DNA from: Prolixibacteraceae bacterium
GTDB lineage: Bacteria > Bacteroidota > Bacteroidia > Bacteroidales > Prolixibacteraceae
NCBI GenBank assembly: GCA_007116765.1
Contig: SKHV01000214.1
Coordinates: forward strand, 1 to 6,968
Direction: 5' to 3'
Length of the DNA stretch: 6,968 nucleotides
Of the stretch, positions 6,468 to 6,968 are shown piece after piece (the first letter of the stretch is position 1; each line of letters starts with the position of its first letter). The position numbers were made by a program, and so were the translations under genes. A model generated the notes under the pieces. It made no database searches. It had not been told where the DNA came from and was given only the letters and a program-made list of their open reading frames with translations.

Positions 6468-6968
6468 ATGAAACAGATAATAAATTTGATTTTAGTTTTT
6501 TTCTTGTTGCCTTTAGCAGGCTTCTCGCAAGAAAGTGGTAGGTATACCGATCGTTTCGGACCGTTTCACAACGCATTTCAAGATGAAAACGACTTCTCGA
6601 ACAGAAAATATATAGAATACCCACATGTGAGGGAAGCAGATGTAGTGTGGGAAAAAGTAACCTGGCAGATAATCGACATGCGCGAAAAAATGAACATGCC
6701 GCTTTACTATCCTACCGACACATTGCATCAACGCAAAAGCTTGATCAATGCCATAATCGATGGTATTGATCAAAATCAGTTTACTGCATTCAGGACCCCG
6801 CTCAATACAAATGCTTTTGAATTCGATCCGAACAACATGTTCATGAATATTGACGAAATAAGAGACATTGGGATGACCGAAGAAATTGTTCCGGTTGAAA
6901 TCAGACCCGGAGTTTGGGATGATCGTCTGGTGCAAATCAGGTGGAGACCCGAAGAAATTAAGCAAGTA
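6468..6968 (+). CDS. gldN: T9SS ring protein GldN/PorN, 5' part (cut by window end)
   Basis: An uninterrupted frame of 167 codons from ATG 6468 to the last base, with no stop. It starts with a signal peptide, MKQIINLILVFFLLPLAGFS, with cleavage probable after Ser20 to leave Gln21. A short variable stretch precedes the GldN signature EADVVWEKVTWQIIDMREKM (56-75) followed by NMPLYYP (76-82). Then come LINAIIDGIDQNQFTAF and GVWDDRLVQIRWRPEEIK. Family members are roughly 290-370 aa, so about half is visible. GldN/PorN is periplasmic and builds the outer-membrane-attached ring with GldK/PorK; it also contacts the C-terminal domain of GldM. The position right after gldM is the expected one. The upstream 25 nt are A-rich without a Shine-Dalgarno site or terminator, consistent with cotranscription. 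The open frame on the opposite strand here (6513-6965) is a shadow. Confidence 0.95.
   Translation, partial: MKQIINLILVFFLLPLAGFSQESGRYTDRFGPFHNAFQDENDFSNRKYIEYPHVREADVVWEKVTWQIIDMREKMNMPLYYPTDTLHQRKSLINAIIDGIDQNQFTAFRTPLNTNAFEFDPNNMFMNIDEIRDIGMTEEIVPVEIRPGVWDDRLVQIRWRPEEIKQV

Noticed and set aside
6513..6965. 150-codon open frame on the minus strand
   Set aside because: It lies wholly opposite the gldN 5' part, which has a signal peptide and family motifs. The minus-strand product shows no recognisable domain.
1..6968. CRISPR arrays, tRNA/rRNA genes, insertion sequences or attachment sites
   Set aside because: No spaced repeats, cloverleaf-like segments, transposase motifs or terminal inverted repeats were found. 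The space is almost fully occupied by six genes.

Overview
The window carries the core motor and ring locus of a Bacteroidota type IX secretion system (T9SS) on the + strand, in the order porP/sprF-like, gldK (porK), gldL (porL), gldM (porM), gldN (porN). It is preceded by an arginase-superfamily gene. The gene order, the Q-starting mature ends after signal peptides, the A-rich leaders with few Shine-Dalgarno sites and the moderate A+T bias all fit Bacteroidota. The GldM start (NCPESPRQKMINMMYLVLTAM) and the long GldL look more like the Bacteroidales/Marinilabiliales side than Flavobacteriia. That finer placement is from memory of the families and is uncertain.

Layout: 1-76 holds an A-tract and a perfect 17-bp hairpin, probably the terminator of a gene left of the window. 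114-1304 encodes a formiminoglutamase-like protein whose metal-binding motifs are degraded, followed by an 85-nt intergenic region with a candidate Bacteroidota promoter and a small leader hairpin. From 1390 to the window end, five genes follow each other with gaps of only 13-25 nt, so they are very probably one transcript. gldN is cut off by the right edge after 167 codons.

How the genes work together (established for the family): GldL and GldM form the proton-driven inner-membrane motor. GldM crosses the periplasm and contacts the GldK lipoprotein/GldN ring under the outer membrane. The PorP/SprF-like beta-barrel belongs to the outer-membrane part of the machine. Together they energise export of proteins with T9SS C-terminal signals and, in some species, gliding. 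The genes alone do not show that this organism glides.

The system is known rather than new. The points most worth a second look are the arginase-like protein that has lost key metal ligands, the unusually long coiled-coil tail of GldL with an internal duplication, and the leader/terminator structures.
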